A stretch of DNA of 64,000 nucleotides from Paenibacillus sp. FSL H3-0469 (GCF_038051945.1 NZ_CP150302.1:5890001-5954000), one strand, 5' to 3'. Shown: positions 36,359 through 45,460, numbered from the stretch's first letter. Translations and numbers: made by a program. Notes: generated by a model not told the origin, from the sequence alone.

Positions 36359-37726
36359 ATGAGCAGAGCGAAGCAATATGTTGAATTGTTCAAGGAGAGA
36401 GATTCGATCTGTGTCTCGCATTATCCTGTGCCTGTCTCTCAGCACGAAGAATCTGAAGTAAGGTCGCTGATGGAGCTGGAGCAGGTGAATACCAAGGATA
36501 CGCCGGTGGCTCTATATCTGCATATTCCCTTTTGCGATGCCACCTGCTCGTTCTGCCCGTTCAACCGTTATCTGAAGCGGCAGGATCAGGTGGACCGCTA
36601 CCTGGCTGCTGTCCGGCAGGAGATTGACAGGTATGCGGGAACGCCGTTTGGCAGCAGCATTACCGTCTCCTCCATTAATCTCGGCGGCGGAACGCCCTCC
36701 TGCCTGTCCTCGGAAGAGCTGACCGGCGTCCTGCAATACATCAAGCAGGCCTTCCGCGTGGAAGAGGATGCGATGATCTTCATCGAAGGCAACCCGCGGA
36801 ATTTCACGGCTGACAAGCTGGAGGCCTTGGCCTTGCAGGGCTTGAACCGGATAAGCGTGGGGGTGCAGACCTTCCAGGAAGAGCTTGCCGAAGTGCTGGG
36901 GCTGTACCACAGTGTCGAGGATTCATTCGCGTTAGTGAAGAATGCGCGTAACAGCGGCATTGAGAATGTTGGCATTGACCTGATGTACAATCTGCCGGGC
37001 CAGACGCTGGATCAATGGCGGGCGGATATTCTCACCTCCATCGAGCAGGACATTGATCATATCTGCGTGATTTCCTTCTGTGTGGTGCCGCATACGCAGA
37101 TCGCCTCGCGTATAGCGGACGGGAAGATTCCGGGCATAGGGGATGTCTACCGGGAGATTGAGCTGTATACCATCGCCAAGGAGATGCTGCTGGAAGCCGG
37201 ATATGAGCAGTACAGCGTGATTGATTTCGCCAAGCCGGGCAAGACGGACCGCCACGCCACCCTATACTTCTCGGAGCAGGCGCATATGATCGGCATTGGC
37301 GCGGCTGCTTTTGGCATCATTAACGGCTATATGTATATCAACAGCGGCAATCTGAATGAATATATGACCCGCGTGCAGGACGGGCTGCTCCCGGTCAATT
37401 GCGGGGAGAAGGCCGATGAGCGGGAGCTGGCGCACGGGGCCATGGCCAAGGGCCTGCGGATGCTGTCCGTTAACCGTGCCGGGTTCGTGAAGATGTTCGG
37501 GAAAGAGCCGGAGGAGCTGTTCCCGGAGACGATCGAACGTCTGGTGCAGGACGGGCTGCTGATTCAGGATGCGGAAGGGATTCGGCTGACGGAGGACGGT
37601 ATTATATGGGGCAACAATGTGAGCAAGCAATTTTTCTCCGCCAAATATGCGGATTATGGGCTTCAACACCGGATGAAGCTGGCCAAGGGACGCCCGGTGC
37701 AATCGGTACAATCGGTACAATCATAA
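36359..37726 (+). CDS. HemN/HemW-like radical SAM protein 1
   Basis: 455 residues from ATG 36359 (GAAGGGGG before it). Iron-sulfur motif C59-x3-C63-x2-C66 in LHIPFCDATCSFCPF; the GGGTPSC and VGVQTF sites bind SAM. A HemN C-terminal domain is present (MAKGLRMLSVNRAGFVKMFG, LTEDGIIWGNNV). The subfamily includes coproporphyrinogen dehydrogenase, HemW, class C radical SAM methyltransferases and cyclopropanases. The N-terminal ICVSHYPVPV is shared with the two paralogs in this cluster. It is probably a methyl transfer or C-C bond enzyme on the polyketide (inference); it is not the housekeeping HemN because it lies in the operon. Confidence 0.85.
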   Translation: MSRAKQYVELFKERDSICVSHYPVPVSQHEESEVRSLMELEQVNTKDTPVALYLHIPFCDATCSFCPFNRYLKRQDQVDRYLAAVRQEIDRYAGTPFGSSITVSSINLGGGTPSCLSSEELTGVLQYIKQAFRVEEDAMIFIEGNPRNFTADKLEALALQGLNRISVGVQTFQEELAEVLGLYHSVEDSFALVKNARNSGIENVGIDLMYNLPGQTLDQWRADILTSIEQDIDHICVISFCVVPHTQIASRIADGKIPGIGDVYREIELYTIAKEMLLEAGYEQYSVIDFAKPGKTDRHATLYFSEQAHMIGIGAAAFGIINGYMYINSGNLNEYMTRVQDGLLPVNCGEKADERELAHGAMAKGLRMLSVNRAGFVKMFGKEPEELFPETIERLVQDGLLIQDAEGIRLTEDGIIWGNNVSKQFFSAKYADYGLQHRMKLAKGRPVQSVQSVQS

Positions 37727-37740
37727 GGAGGGTATAGCTG

Positions 37741-38058
37741 ATGAGCGAGATGTTGATGAGAGTTAATCCGCAGGTGGGGAACGCTTTTGAGAGCATGTGC
37801 AAGTCGATTGAGGACACGGGGACACTTGACCCCAAGGTGCGGGAATTGATCCGGCTGGCTTGCGTGGTTACAGACCGTTCTGCCTATGGCATCCGGCTGC
37901 ATGCAATGAAGGCTTATGAGCTAGGGGCGAGCGCGGAGGAAGTGACGGAGACGGTGATGAATTGTCTGCCTGTGGCAGGTATTGAGGCGGTCTCTTCCGG
38001 TCTGGCTGCGGCCTTGTCGGCAGTGGAAGCTAAGCGGGGTGTTCATCATGTCGGTTAA
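37741..38058 (+). CDS. Carboxymuconolactone decarboxylase (AhpD-like) family protein lacking the CxxC
   Basis: 105 residues, helical. LDPKVRELIRLACVVT, then DRSAYGIRLHAMKAYELGASAEEVTETVMNCLPVAGI matches the CMD fold. The usual CxxC before the conserved His is replaced (SAYG before RLH), so thiol peroxidase chemistry is unlikely. Ribosome site AAGGAGGG. Stop overlaps the next start by 11 bases. A role as cyclase or decarboxylase-like accessory is possible; unproven. Confidence 0.75.
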   Translation: MSEMLMRVNPQVGNAFESMCKSIEDTGTLDPKVRELIRLACVVTDRSAYGIRLHAMKAYELGASAEEVTETVMNCLPVAGIEAVSSGLAAALSAVEAKRGVHHVG

Positions 38059-39430
38059 GACCACGGCCTACGAACGCTTCTACAACGTCTATCCTCATAG
38101 AGATCCAATCTGTGTGTCTCACTATCCGAACCCTGTGACCGAGGTTGCCCCCGCTGATATTTATGGAACGATGGGCCTTGGCGGCCAGCCTCCGGCGGAT
38201 AATGTGGGCGCAGTCTATGTGCATGTTCCCTTCTGCGCTTCGGTCTGCATCTTCTGTCCTTTCAATAAGATGGCCTATCAGGAAAAGCAGGTCGAGCAGT
38301 ACATGGAGGCCGTCAAGGCCGAAATCGGCATCTACGCCTCTTCCCCGTATGGTTCGCAGTCCACGATCAGTGCGGTGACGTTCGGGGGCGGTACGCCTTC
38401 GGCTCTGTCGGCTGAACGGATGGTCGAGATGCTGAAGAGCGTCCAGGCGAGTTACCGGGTGACGCCGGATGCGCAGATCTCTTTTGAAGGCAGCCCGGCA
38501 ACCTTGACACTGGAGAAAATGCAGGCTATCCGCGCCCAGGGGGCGAACCGGATCAGCATCGGCATCCAGACCTTCAACGATAAGATGGGGCATCATCTGC
38601 GGATGAGCCATGATTCCCGGCGGGCCTTCGAGGTGCTGGAGGAAGCGAAGGAAGCGGGCTTCGAGAATATCGGCATTGATCTGATGTACAACCTGCCTGA
38701 GCAGACGATGGAGGAATGGCTGGAGGATGTCCGCACAGCGGTGCGGCTCGGCATCGACCATATCACGGTATTTTCACTGTGTGTAGTACCTTTTACTGCC
38801 CTGTTCAAAATGATCAAGGAAGGCAAGATTCCGCCTACCGGCAGTGTCGAGCTGGAAGTGGATATGTATCTGGAAGCCAAGCGGCTGCTCCAGGAAGAAG
38901 GCTATGTCCAGTACAGCGTATGGGATTTCGCCAAGCCGGGCTTCGAGGACCGGCATGTTCTCTTGTACTATACCCAGCAGAAGGATCTGTTCGCACACGG
39001 TCCGGCGGCCTTCGGGTACGTCAACAAGCTGATGTATATCAACCAGGGGGATATCCAGGAGTACAGCGACCGGCTCCAGCAGCAGTTCCTGTCCGTCTTC
39101 ATTGCCAGTCAGGCTGATGATTTGGAAGCGATGCACGGGATGATGGCCAAGGGTCTGCGGATGCTGTCGGTGAAGCGGAAGGATTTCGCCGGAATGTTCG
39201 GATATCAGCCGGAAGAGGTCTTCGGTCAGACGATCGATGATCTGGTAGCCAAAGGCCTGCTGGAAACGGATGAGCATGAGATCCGCCTGTCGGACAGAGG
39301 GATTGTCTGGGGCAACAACGTCTGCAAGGAATTCTTCTCGGAAGCGAACCAGCAGACCTTCGAGAGCCGTGTGAAGCTGGCACGCGGACAAAAGCCGGCT
39401 GAGGCTGCCGGAGAGGAGCTGAAGGGATGA
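38048..39430 (+). CDS. HemN/HemW-like radical SAM protein 2
   Basis: 460 residues from ATG 38048. C63-x3-C67-x2-C70 in VHVPFCASVCIFCPF, then GGGTPSALS, IGIQTFN and the HemN C-terminal domain (MMAKGLRMLSVKRKDFAGMFG, LSDRGIVWGNNVCKEFF). Close paralog of the gene at 36359 (same DPICVSHYPNPV start and PGQT/PEQTMEEW region). Stop overlaps the U32 gene by 4 bases. Product-modifying role inferred from the context. Confidence 0.85.
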   Translation: MSVKTTAYERFYNVYPHRDPICVSHYPNPVTEVAPADIYGTMGLGGQPPADNVGAVYVHVPFCASVCIFCPFNKMAYQEKQVEQYMEAVKAEIGIYASSPYGSQSTISAVTFGGGTPSALSAERMVEMLKSVQASYRVTPDAQISFEGSPATLTLEKMQAIRAQGANRISIGIQTFNDKMGHHLRMSHDSRRAFEVLEEAKEAGFENIGIDLMYNLPEQTMEEWLEDVRTAVRLGIDHITVFSLCVVPFTALFKMIKEGKIPPTGSVELEVDMYLEAKRLLQEEGYVQYSVWDFAKPGFEDRHVLLYYTQQKDLFAHGPAAFGYVNKLMYINQGDIQEYSDRLQQQFLSVFIASQADDLEAMHGMMAKGLRMLSVKRKDFAGMFGYQPEEVFGQTIDDLVAKGLLETDEHEIRLSDRGIVWGNNVCKEFFSEANQQTFESRVKLARGQKPAEAAGEELKG

Positions 39431-40869
39431 AGCTGTCTGTCGGTACCAACTTCGATGACCGGTTGCCCATCTTGCTGAAGGATTCGCATGTGGATGTCTT
39501 CTACGGTAAGCTATCCTCTGATCTGGTGGGCGGCGGGAGACCGACCTTCGCGCTGCCAACGATTGACCGGGCGAGGGTGGAAGAGCATGTGAAGCTCCTT
39601 CATGCCTATGGCTTCAAATTCAATTATCTGCTGAATGCCACTTGTCTGGATAACCTGGAGACCACAAAGGACTTCCATTACCGCCTGCGCGAGCTGCTGG
39701 AATGGATCGGCACGCTGCAGCCGGAATATGTGACTGTATCCCTCCCGATGCTGATTGATATGGTGCGCACCGCGCTGCCCGATGTGAAGATCAGCCTGTC
39801 CACCTTCGCCAATGTGAATACGCTGCGGCAGGCACAGTATTTCGAGGAAAAGGGTGTCAGCGAGATTACTCTGCCCGAGAGCCGCAACCGCGACTTCGCC
39901 TTCCTGGAGAGCCTGCGCAAGAATACCCGCTGTGAGTATCAGCTCATTGCGACCAATGACTGTATGCTGGATTGCCCGATGCGCCACAATCATGCGAACT
40001 TCCAGAGCCATGCCTCGCAGTGCAATCATGTAACGGAGGGCTTCGCGCTGGATTATTATATGCTGCGCTGTACGGAGCGCAAGCTCCAGCATCCCGAGGA
40101 GCTGCTGAAGTCGCAGTGGATTCGCCCGGAGGATATGCATATCTATGAGGAGCTGGGCTATCACAAGTTCAAGCTGACCGAGCGGATGAAGACCACGGAG
40201 AAGATTGCGGCTACCGCGCAGTCCTATTCGCAGCGGAAGTATCAGGGGAACCTGCTGAGCCTGCTTAATTCGCGGATGGCAGAGGCTGACTTCGAAATGC
40301 CCAACTTCTCGAAGAATATCAAGGAGGAGTTCGCTCCGTCCGAGAAAATGAGACAGGTCTACCGCCTGCTGTTCAGCTTCCAGGCCAGCATCGACAACGA
40401 GAGCCTGGAAGGCTTCCTGGAGGGCTTCCGCTCGAAGCGCTGCGACCGGATGGATTGTGACAAATGCGGCTACTGTGCCGAATGGGCCAGCCGGACGGTG
40501 TCCATGGCGAAGCCCGGGGACGAGGCGCTGAAGGAATTCGAGCAGCTGTTCGCGGCGCTGGCTTCGGGAAGCTTCTTCGATTCGGCGGCCGGAGGAATGA
40601 AGGTGGCCTGGAGCGCGGAAGGCGAGAGTCTGTTCGACGCGGTCATCGGGCGCAAGCCGGAATTCATCCGTGATATGGCGAGACCTGAGATTCGCAAGAA
40701 AGCCGAGGAGCTGGCCGCAGCGCGCGGAAGCGCCCAGGTCGTAAGACATGATGTCGCCAAGGCGAACGTGCTGTGTACCCCGGCTGACTTCCGGATGTTC
40801 GCGCTCAGCGATCTGCGGTCGCTGGGCTTCGATACGGCTGAGCTGGACTTAGAGGAGGCGGCCGGATGA
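39427..40869 (+). CDS. U32 peptidase-family iron-sulfur protein (UbiU/UbiV/RlhA-like)
   Basis: 480 residues. The U32 four-Cys site is present: C179 and C183 (NDCMLDCPMRHNH), C199 (SQCNHV) and C215 (MLRCTER). A second cluster C339-x4-C344-x2-C347-x2-C350 (CDRMDCDKCGYC) lies near the C-terminus and looks like another iron-sulfur site. U32 proteins such as UbiU-UbiV and RlhA/TrhP hydroxylate aromatic or nucleic acid substrates without O2, taking oxygen from prephenate. That role here would supply hydroxylation of the polyketide without an oxygenase (inference). It overlaps the genes on both sides by ATGA. Confidence 0.8.
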   Translation: MKLSVGTNFDDRLPILLKDSHVDVFYGKLSSDLVGGGRPTFALPTIDRARVEEHVKLLHAYGFKFNYLLNATCLDNLETTKDFHYRLRELLEWIGTLQPEYVTVSLPMLIDMVRTALPDVKISLSTFANVNTLRQAQYFEEKGVSEITLPESRNRDFAFLESLRKNTRCEYQLIATNDCMLDCPMRHNHANFQSHASQCNHVTEGFALDYYMLRCTERKLQHPEELLKSQWIRPEDMHIYEELGYHKFKLTERMKTTEKIAATAQSYSQRKYQGNLLSLLNSRMAEADFEMPNFSKNIKEEFAPSEKMRQVYRLLFSFQASIDNESLEGFLEGFRSKRCDRMDCDKCGYCAEWASRTVSMAKPGDEALKEFEQLFAALASGSFFDSAAGGMKVAWSAEGESLFDAVIGRKPEFIRDMARPEIRKKAEELAAARGSAQVVRHDVAKANVLCTPADFRMFALSDLRSLGFDTAELDLEEAAG

Positions 40870-42062
40870 AGAAGATCATCGGGCTCGCCGGGTCCATGAA
40901 GAAGCGCCACAGCTCCAGTGAATACCTGCTCTCTGTTGCGCTTGAAGCCGCAGCGGAGCAGGGGGTGCAGACGGAGCTGCTGCGGCTGAATGATTACAAC
41001 ATTCTGCCCTGTGACGGCTGCGGCAATTGCATGAACGGCAAGCACTGCCACTTGCTGAAGGACCCGGAGGACCAGTTGACGGAGCTGTACGACAAGCTGA
41101 AGGAGGCGGACGGCTTCGTCTTCGCCTCTCCGGTCTATGCGCTCTCGCTTCCGGCCGTCTGGAAGAACTGGATCGACCGCTGCGAGCCGTGCAGCGACGA
41201 GGATCTGGACTTCGAGTACTACAATTATGACCGGGTAGCCGGGGTGAAGGGCAAGGCGTTCAAGGGTAAGGTCGCCGGACAGATTGTTGTCGCAGCGGGA
41301 CCGGGGCATGAATGGGCGCTGGCCTCGCTGATGCCCTGCTTCACGGCGATCAAGCTGTCGATGATTGCCAGCGCGGGCATCAGCCTGATTGAATATGACG
41401 GCCAGCCGGGTATCCGCAAGCGCTCCTGGAGCAAGCCGATTGAAGAAGCGGAAGAGGCGAAGATGATGGCCCGGGCGGTCGGGATGCGGGTGGCCTCCTC
41501 CTTGGGCTTCTCTTACTTCGATCTTCCCGGGCAGTCGGGGGCAGGGCGAGAGCAGGGAAGCGGGGGGCAGGATGCTATGGAGCCGAGCCAGGACCCTATG
41601 GAGCCGAGCCAGGAACGCGGGGTGCAGGCTGAAGTCTGGTCTGCCTTCACTGTGCAGGACGTCCGGGATGAGGAGGTTACGCTCGGTGATCTGGCTTCGA
41701 TTCACCCGCGCATCTTCGTTATCGGCGATCAGCAGGCCAGCCTCCGCTGCGGGCCGCTGCTGGAACAGCTGGAGCAGCAGTTCGGCGGGAGCGCAGACTG
41801 TGCGCTGATTGCAAGAGTCGGGCAGCTGCCCCACTTCATCACGCATGAATTCGTGAAGGAGAAGACGAGCCAGACCGTTCCCGGCTTCATGCTCTACTAT
41901 GACTGGGAGGATAAGCTGGCCTCACGCTGCACCCTGGCGCCTGGACAGCCGGCTATTCTGGTAGGCAGAAGCCCCGGGGAATGGCGGTTGTTTGCAGTCG
42001 ATGAATCAGACGGCCGGGATATAGACCGGGTCGTGGACTATCTGGAGGAAGCTGTCGTATGA
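40866..42062 (+). CDS. Iron-sulfur flavoprotein (NADPH-FMN reductase type) fused to a thioredoxin-like domain
   Basis: 398 residues. Residues about 1-205: flavodoxin-like FMN reductase starting KKIIGLAGSMKK, with the compact Cys motif C-x2-C-x2-C-x5-C in LPCDGCGNCMNGKHC as in iron-sulfur flavoproteins, and FASPVYALSLPAVWKNWIDR. A linker (about 225-250) has a tandem MEPSQ repeat. The C-terminal 150 residues look thioredoxin-like (FVIGDQQASLRCGPLLEQLEQQF) with one Cys. It probably delivers electrons to the radical SAM and U32 partners (inference). The fusion seems uncommon. Confidence 0.75.
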   Translation: MKKIIGLAGSMKKRHSSSEYLLSVALEAAAEQGVQTELLRLNDYNILPCDGCGNCMNGKHCHLLKDPEDQLTELYDKLKEADGFVFASPVYALSLPAVWKNWIDRCEPCSDEDLDFEYYNYDRVAGVKGKAFKGKVAGQIVVAAGPGHEWALASLMPCFTAIKLSMIASAGISLIEYDGQPGIRKRSWSKPIEEAEEAKMMARAVGMRVASSLGFSYFDLPGQSGAGREQGSGGQDAMEPSQDPMEPSQERGVQAEVWSAFTVQDVRDEEVTLGDLASIHPRIFVIGDQQASLRCGPLLEQLEQQFGGSADCALIARVGQLPHFITHEFVKEKTSQTVPGFMLYYDWEDKLASRCTLAPGQPAILVGRSPGEWRLFAVDESDGRDIDRVVDYLEEAVV

Positions 42063-42101
42063 GCGGCCCGGCCGGGAAGTTCAAGGGAGGATACACACTA
42101 C

Positions 42102-42860
42102 ATGCTGAAGACTAAGGGGATACCTTTATTTTATAGCCGGCAGGGCGCCGGGGAGGCCGTGCTTTGTCTGCACGGCAACCGGGACTCTTCGCTCGTCTTC
42201 GGGGACCTGGCCCGGGCACTGGAGCCTCATTACCAGGTGATCCGCGCGGACCTGCGCGGACACGGCCAATCGGAATACGCCGGTCCGGCCTTCACCCTGG
42301 AGGACATGGTTGATGATATTCTCAGGCTGCTGGATGAGCAGGGGCTGAAGCAGGTCTCGATCATCGGGCATTCCCTGGGCAGCACGCTTGCGCTCCTGCT
42401 CTCTGCGCGTGAGCCGGACCGGGTGAAGAAGCTGGTGCTGATGGGGGCCGCCGCCACCTTCGCGGTTCCGTTCAAGCGGCCGGAGCACGGGGAAGAGATC
42501 ACGCCGGATGCTGTGCGGCAGACGAATGCGGCGGCGGTCCCGTATTTTTTCACCGAGGGCCATGAGGAGGTTCAGCATCAGATTCTGGAGGGCTGGTCCC
42601 GGCTGCCTGCCGCGACCCACCGTCTGATGATTCAGATCAAGCATCCCGATCTCCGGCCGATCCTTCAGGGCATCCGGCAGAGATCGCTGATTATTACCGG
42701 GGAGGCGGACCGGATTACGCCGCTACACAAGGCCCTGGAGCTGAACCGGTATTTGCCGGACTCCCGGATGCATTCGGTTCCAGGCGCTGGACACTTTATG
42801 TTTCTTGAGGCGGGCGAAGACGTAGCTGCTGCCGCGCTCACTTTTCTTAAGGGGGAGTGA
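42102..42860 (+). CDS. Alpha/beta hydrolase
   Basis: 252 residues. Nucleophile Ser91 in IIGHSLGSTLAL, oxyanion region LCLHGNRDSS, acid in GEADRITP, and catalytic His in GAGHFMFLE. Typical single-domain lipase/esterase type. Within the cluster it may release the chain from the ACP as an editing or terminating thioesterase, or hydrolyse an ester or lactone. GGGAGG precedes the ATG; stop overlaps the next gene. Confidence 0.85.
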   Translation: MLKTKGIPLFYSRQGAGEAVLCLHGNRDSSLVFGDLARALEPHYQVIRADLRGHGQSEYAGPAFTLEDMVDDILRLLDEQGLKQVSIIGHSLGSTLALLLSAREPDRVKKLVLMGAAATFAVPFKRPEHGEEITPDAVRQTNAAAVPYFFTEGHEEVQHQILEGWSRLPAATHRLMIQIKHPDLRPILQGIRQRSLIITGEADRITPLHKALELNRYLPDSRMHSVPGAGHFMFLEAGEDVAAAALTFLKGE

Positions 42861-42862
42861 GC

Positions 42863-44146
42863 ATGGGCAGAGTGCTGCTGATCTCGGCGAATACGGAGAA
42901 GCGGCCCCCTGTATTCCCGCTGGGTCTTAGCTATATTCACGCCAGTCTTGTCGCTTCCGGCTGGGAGGCAGGCATGCTGGACATGACTCAGCTGGAGTAC
43001 ACCCGGGAGGCCGTTATGAATTACCTTAACGCCTATGCGCCCGATTACATCGGCTTGTCGATCCGTAACCTGGATAATTGCTGCATGCAGTATCCCCGGA
43101 GCTTCGTGGACCAGGTCTGTGCGTTGGTCGATTGGGTCCGGGGATGGAACTGTACCGCCCGCATTATTCTGGGAGGGGCGGGCTTCTCGCTTCTGCCCCG
43201 GCAGTGGCTGCAGGAGACAGGAGCCGATTACGGCATTGTCGGAGACGGCTGTGACAGTATCGTGGAGCTGCTGGGCCAGCTGGAGGCGGGGCAGGTGCCG
43301 TCCGCAGTGAGCGGGCTGATGTTCAGAACAAGGGCCGGGGAATGGAATTACTGGTCGCCATATGCACCGGAGCAGCTGGATCAGGAGTATTTCCCGAGCC
43401 GCAGCGGATTTCTGCACAGCTATGATGTAGAGCGGAAGGTCCGCCATAATGTATTGACCAAAAGGGGCTGTGCGCTAAGCTGCACCTATTGCGCTTACCC
43501 GTCACTGGAGGGCCGGGCGGTCCGCCTGCGCTCACCGGAGGGGGTGGCCGATGAGATTGAACAGATGGCGCTTCAGTATGACATCGGTTCATTTGACTTC
43601 GTCGACAGTGTCTTCAACTATCCGCTGGAGCATGCCGAAGAAATCTGCCGCGAGCTGATCAAGCGCACGCTTCCGTTATCCTGGGGCTGCTTCCTGAATC
43701 CGCGGTTCTTCACGGCAGCATTCGCCGGGCTGCTTAAGCAGGCCGGGTGTACAGAGGTGGAGTTCGGGATTGATTCCGGCAGCGATATCTGCCTCAGATC
43801 CTTCAAGAAGAATTTCCGGCAGGGCGAGATCCGCAAGGTGGTCCAGCTCTGCCGCAGCCAGGAGCTGGACTTCAGCTTCTGCCTCCTGATCGGGGGACCG
43901 GAGGAGACACCGGAGACCCTGCAGGAGACGCTGGATCTGATGGAGGAGCTTGCGGTGCAGCGCATCTTCGGCTTGTTCGGCATCCGTATTCTGCCGTCCA
44001 CCGATATGTACAGCTATGTGGGTTCGCCGGAGCCGGATGATCTGCTGCATCCGAAGTTCTTCATGTCCCCGCAGCTGAGTCTGGAGCAGGCGAACCGCAT
44101 CTGCGCCCCGTACCGGGAGCGTAACCCGGACTGGATGTTCATTTGA
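42863..44146 (+). CDS. BchE-like (B12-binding type) radical SAM protein 1
   Basis: 427 residues from ATG 42863 (GGGGG upstream; GTG 42857 overlaps the previous stop and is the alternative). N-terminal Rossmann-type B12-binding fold (RVLLISANTEKRPPVFPLGLSYIHASLVASGW, YIGLSIRNLDN, IILGGAGFSL), lacking a DxHxxG cobalamin motif. Radical SAM C203-x3-C207-x2-C210 in RGCALSCTYC; later GIDSGSD and LIGGPEETPETLQETLD. Relatives include B12-radical SAM methyltransferases and BchE, an O2-independent oxidative cyclase. Paralogous with the next gene. Confidence 0.82.
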   Translation: MGRVLLISANTEKRPPVFPLGLSYIHASLVASGWEAGMLDMTQLEYTREAVMNYLNAYAPDYIGLSIRNLDNCCMQYPRSFVDQVCALVDWVRGWNCTARIILGGAGFSLLPRQWLQETGADYGIVGDGCDSIVELLGQLEAGQVPSAVSGLMFRTRAGEWNYWSPYAPEQLDQEYFPSRSGFLHSYDVERKVRHNVLTKRGCALSCTYCAYPSLEGRAVRLRSPEGVADEIEQMALQYDIGSFDFVDSVFNYPLEHAEEICRELIKRTLPLSWGCFLNPRFFTAAFAGLLKQAGCTEVEFGIDSGSDICLRSFKKNFRQGEIRKVVQLCRSQELDFSFCLLIGGPEETPETLQETLDLMEELAVQRIFGLFGIRILPSTDMYSYVGSPEPDDLLHPKFFMSPQLSLEQANRICAPYRERNPDWMFI

Positions 44147-44169
44147 AGGAAGACAGGGTGGAGTGAATC

Positions 44170-45456
44170 ATGAGAATACTGGTAGTGTCTACGAATACCC
44201 TGCTCCGGCCGATGCCGGTTCTTCCTGTCGGCGCGGGGATGGTCTACTCGGCCCTCACGGCTGCCGGATTTAGCACCCGTTTTCTGGATCTGGCCTTCGT
44301 AGCTGAACCGCTGGAGGCGCTTCGCGAGGAGCTGCGGGTCACCGGAGCGGATCTGATCTGCCTCTCGGTGCGCAACATCGATAACCAGGTGATTCAGCAG
44401 CCGGAGAGCTATCTTGCTTTTATACAGGAAGTCATGCAGGTATGCCGTACTTGCAGTTCAGCCAAGGTACTGCTTGGCGGGGCTGCGATGCTGGTGATGC
44501 CAGGCGAGCTGGTGAAGGAGCTGGGGGCGGACTACGGAATCAAGGGGAGCGGAGGCGAAGCGGAAGCAGTGCGGCTGGCCCGTGAGATGGAACAGGGGCA
44601 GGCCCCGGAGACAGGTACGGTACGTCATGCAGATCCCGCCTATCACCCGGTGTACAGCCGTATTCCCCCGAAGTCGCTGTTCGCTCCGCAGTATTTTATC
44701 CCCAATCCCCGCATCAAAAAAGCTTCGATGGGCTATCAGGCCTCCAGAGGCTGCAGCCGGCACTGCATCTATTGCTCGGAGGGCTACATGAATCCCGGTG
44801 CCTGCCGGATTCCTGCGGAGCAGTTCAGCGAGGATATGAAGATTCTGGAGAACGGCTATCAGGTGCATAATATCACTTTTGTAGACGGGGTGTTCAATCA
44901 TGAGGTGGAGGAGACGGTAGAGTTCTGCAGGCTGATCGGCAGCACAAGCCCCTCGCTGGAATGGAGCTGCGCCCTGACTCCGGCCCATATTACCGAGGAC
45001 CTGATCCGCTCGCTGAAGGAGACCGGCTGCCGCTTCGTAGACATCGGGGCTGACTCGGGTTCACGGCAGATGCTCCGGCGGATGGGCAAGCAATTCACCC
45101 CGGAGCAGCTTGTTGAGCTGGGACGCCTGCTGGAGCACTATCAGCTTCCCTATTCGGTATCGCTGCTGTTCGGCGGTCCGGGAGAGAATGCGGAGACGGT
45201 GCAGGAGACGGTAGAGGTGGTCAATCAGCTGAACCCTGTGTATATTCTGGCCAGCCAAGGCATCCGTATCTACCCTCACACCGCACTCTACCATATCGCT
45301 CTACAGGAGCAGGTGATCCGGGCTGAGGATAACTTGCTTGCTCCGGCCTATTACCAGTCCAAGGACTATAGCGCTGACCTGCTCACCGATGCCCTGTCCG
45401 TATCACGCCACATCTATAAGGATATGCTTATGAATTCAATTGGAGGAAGGACTTGA
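44170..45456 (+). CDS. BchE-like (B12-binding type) radical SAM protein 2
   Basis: 428 residues. N-terminal B12-like domain (RILVVSTNTLLRPMPVLPVGAGMVYSALTAAGF, LICLSVRNIDNQV, VLLGGAAMLVMPGEL), C195-x3-C199-x2-C202 in RGCSRHCIYC, then GADSGS and LLFGGPGENAETVQETVE. Tandem paralog of the previous gene (both share SVRN/SIRN, AGM and GP-E--ETVQET features). Methylation, or oxidation using water-derived oxygen as in BchE, are both possible. Confidence 0.82.
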   Translation: MRILVVSTNTLLRPMPVLPVGAGMVYSALTAAGFSTRFLDLAFVAEPLEALREELRVTGADLICLSVRNIDNQVIQQPESYLAFIQEVMQVCRTCSSAKVLLGGAAMLVMPGELVKELGADYGIKGSGGEAEAVRLAREMEQGQAPETGTVRHADPAYHPVYSRIPPKSLFAPQYFIPNPRIKKASMGYQASRGCSRHCIYCSEGYMNPGACRIPAEQFSEDMKILENGYQVHNITFVDGVFNHEVEETVEFCRLIGSTSPSLEWSCALTPAHITEDLIRSLKETGCRFVDIGADSGSRQMLRRMGKQFTPEQLVELGRLLEHYQLPYSVSLLFGGPGENAETVQETVEVVNQLNPVYILASQGIRIYPHTALYHIALQEQVIRAEDNLLAPAYYQSKDYSADLLTDALSVSRHIYKDMLMNSIGGRT

Positions 45457-45460
45457 TAGA

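Noticed and set aside
36359..39430. Radical SAM proteins as housekeeping coproporphyrinogen dehydrogenase
   Set aside because: Three paralogs within a polyketide operon and without heme genes argue against this.
39511..41846. Long minus-strand open frames over the U32 and flavoprotein genes (also 30642-31751, 29494-30402, 34180-35091)
   Set aside because: Shadows of GC-rich codon use opposite clear genes; no family motifs and no ribosome sites.
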